Source of the DNA: Candidatus Berkiella cookevillensis
Lineage (GTDB): Bacteria > Pseudomonadota > Gammaproteobacteria > Berkiellales > Berkiellaceae
DNA length: 64,000 nucleotides
NCBI RefSeq assembly: GCF_001431315.2
Contig: NZ_LKHV02000001.1
Location: 2,542,001-2,606,000, forward strand
Direction: 5' to 3'
The notes beneath the pieces were generated by a model, which worked only from the letters and a program-made list of their open reading frames with translations, was not told where the DNA came from and did no database searches. Positions 62,817 to 64,000 of the stretch are shown in pieces. Position 1 is the first letter of the stretch. Every line of letters begins with the position of its first letter. Made by a program: the position numbers and the translations under genes.

Positions 62817-63317
62817 ATGTCTACAGAAGTTAAACGCGATGGTACAGAAAAGAAAAAAAATACAAAATCATCCAATCCGTCTGAACCCAGCACATCACAG
62901 ACGCTGCTCTCTTATGGGGTAAAACCTTATGAGTCTAAAGCAGACGAAGAATATATGTGTAAGGCGCAACTAGATCATTTCCGAAATTTATTAAATATTT
63001 GGAAAAATGCCTTATTACAGGGCGGCGACGATACCATTCATGAGCTAAAATCACAGGCGGCTGAAGTCCCAGCAGATGTCAGCGATCAAGCAACGCTTGA
63101 AGAGACATTTGCATTACGCTTACGTGCCCGTGATCGCGAATACAAACTCATCAACAAAATCGATTCATCTATTAAATTGGTAGATAGTGGTGATTATGGT
63201 TTTTGTGAAGAATGTGGCATTGAAATCGGTATACGTCGATTAGAAGCCAGACCTACAGCAACGTTATGCATTGACTGCAAAACACTGGCCGAAGTCAGAG
63301 AAAAGCAAGGTCGATAG
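62817..63317 (+). CDS. dksA: RNA polymerase-binding transcription factor DksA
   Basis: Works with ppGpp in the stringent response, binding the secondary channel of RNA polymerase. 166 residues from ATG 62817, chosen because AAGGAG lies 6 nt upstream; the frame is open 25 codons earlier without support. The coiled-coil tip has the D-x-x-D-x-A motif (DVSDQA), and the zinc finger CEECGIEIGIRRLEARP...CIDC has all four cysteines. The GC-rich discriminators at the rrn and tuf promoters in this window are likely targets. Confidence 0.95.
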   Translation: MSTEVKRDGTEKKKNTKSSNPSEPSTSQTLLSYGVKPYESKADEEYMCKAQLDHFRNLLNIWKNALLQGGDDTIHELKSQAAEVPADVSDQATLEETFALRLRARDREYKLINKIDSSIKLVDSGDYGFCEECGIEIGIRRLEARPTATLCIDCKTLAEVREKQGR

Positions 63318-63355
63318 TTCAGTTCACAAACAACTAAAAGATAAATTTTTATTTT

Positions 63356-64000
63356 ATGGATGTTATTTCTGCAATCAAAGAAAGGCGCTCTGTTCGGGCT
63401 TTTCTTGATAAGCCTGTATCGCAAGACACGATCGCTCAAGTTCTAGAGATCGCTAGGTGGGCTCCCTCGGGTGTGAACACCCAACCCTGGCGTGTTGCAG
63501 TACTTGGCGATCGTGTACGCAAACAAATCACTGAACGCTTCATTCTTGCGCGAGAAACGGGTGTGGCAGAAAATCCTGACTACCCATATTACCCAAGCAA
63601 TTGGTTTGATCCCTACAAAACAAGACGCCAGCAATGTGGCATGGCATTGTATGGTGCCTTAAACATTCGTAAAGATGATATAGAAAAACGAAAAGCCCAA
63701 TGGTATAAAAATTATGCTTTTTTTGATGCGCCCTGTGCCATGATTGTGTATATGGATGCAAAGCTTTGTACGGGTTCATGGATGGACATCGGTATGTTTA
63801 TTCAAAACATCATGCTAGCTGCCCGAGGCCTAGGACTGGAAACCTGTCCTCAAGCCGCACTTGCAGAGTATCCTGATATTATTCGAGCACTGTTAGGGTT
63901 ATCAACGCAATTTCATATTGTCTGCGGGCTTTCTATTGGATTTGCTGATTGGTCAGAAGCTGTTAATCAATACAGAACTGAACGAGAGACGGTTGAATCA
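63356..64000 (+). CDS. Nitroreductase family protein (partial)
   Basis: FMN-dependent NAD(P)H oxidoreductase family; 215 codons are in the window and the gene continues past the right edge. The start AIKERRSVRAFLDKPVSQDTI and ARWAPSGVNTQPWRVAVL supply the FMN-binding Arg-Arg-Ser and Asn-Gln-Pro-Trp signatures. MDIGMFIQNIMLAARGLGLETCPQ is the second conserved block. Natural substrate unknown. 38 bp after dksA. Confidence 0.92.
   Translation, partial: MDVISAIKERRSVRAFLDKPVSQDTIAQVLEIARWAPSGVNTQPWRVAVLGDRVRKQITERFILARETGVAENPDYPYYPSNWFDPYKTRRQQCGMALYGALNIRKDDIEKRKAQWYKNYAFFDAPCAMIVYMDAKLCTGSWMDIGMFIQNIMLAARGLGLETCPQAALAEYPDIIRALLGLSTQFHIVCGLSIGFADWSEAVNQYRTERETVES

Overview
The window is about 40% GC by eye and carries 16S/23S/5S rRNA, the str-S10-rpoBC ribosomal and RNA polymerase cluster, a thrU-tyrU-glyT-thrT-tuf tRNA block, ccmFGHI, ffh-ypjD-corB and rpsP-rimM-trmD-rplS. 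Gene content and protein style indicate a gammaproteobacterium. Two tandem proteins with an IcmL/DotI-type domain (type IVB secretion) point towards the Legionellales (Legionella/Coxiella/Berkiella-like, host-associated bacteria). That placement is an inference; the 16S gene at 50755-52294 would settle it.

Layout. 1-22542 (minus strand): one collinear translation/transcription cluster, read from high to low coordinates: tRNA-Thr, Tyr, Gly, Thr, tuf, tRNA-Trp, secE, nusG, rplK, rplA, rplJ, rplL, rpoB, rpoC, rpsL, rpsG, fusA, then the S10 operon down to a truncated rplN. No tuf copy sits between fusA and rpsJ, so these two operons abut. 22634-29878 (minus): birA, a CPBP-family membrane protease, a small double-glycine-leader peptide gene, a class III CoA-transferase, a Glu-rich coiled-coil protein, and etfBA. 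The ETF-ubiquinone oxidoreductase gene diverges from etfBA. 31715-42778: an orphan LuxR-type regulator, dsbC, ogt, rplS-trmD-rimM-rpsP, a DMT transporter, a membrane/coiled-coil protein, ffh, ypjD, corB and two IcmL-like genes. 42974-46973 (minus): ccmF-G-H-I. 47067-52893 (minus): a complete rrn operon (16S-Ile-Ala-23S-5S) preceded by a proximal promoter and four 100-bp tandem repeats, each carrying another complete promoter. 53004-64000: tyrS, an M23 peptidase, anmK, erpA, hemJ, rubredoxin, hemL, a kinase/ATPase fusion with a 31-residue double-glycine peptide gene directly after it, sfsA, dksA and the start of a nitroreductase.

How the genes work together. Most of the window is housekeeping: ribosome, RNA polymerase, protein export (SecE, Ffh), cytochrome c maturation, haem synthesis, Fe-S insertion, peptidoglycan turnover/recycling and the stringent-response factor DksA. 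The accessory signals are: (1) two unlinked genes for peptides with 15-residue microcin-type leaders, one directly upstream of a CPBP protease as in bacteriocin/immunity pairs; (2) two secreted IcmL-like paralogues; (3) the amplified rrn promoter array; (4) a dispersed double-hairpin repeat found beside both the IcmL-like pair and the second peptide gene; (5) a Glu-rich protein with the look of a secreted effector. No exporter for the peptides and no other Dot/Icm genes lie in the window.
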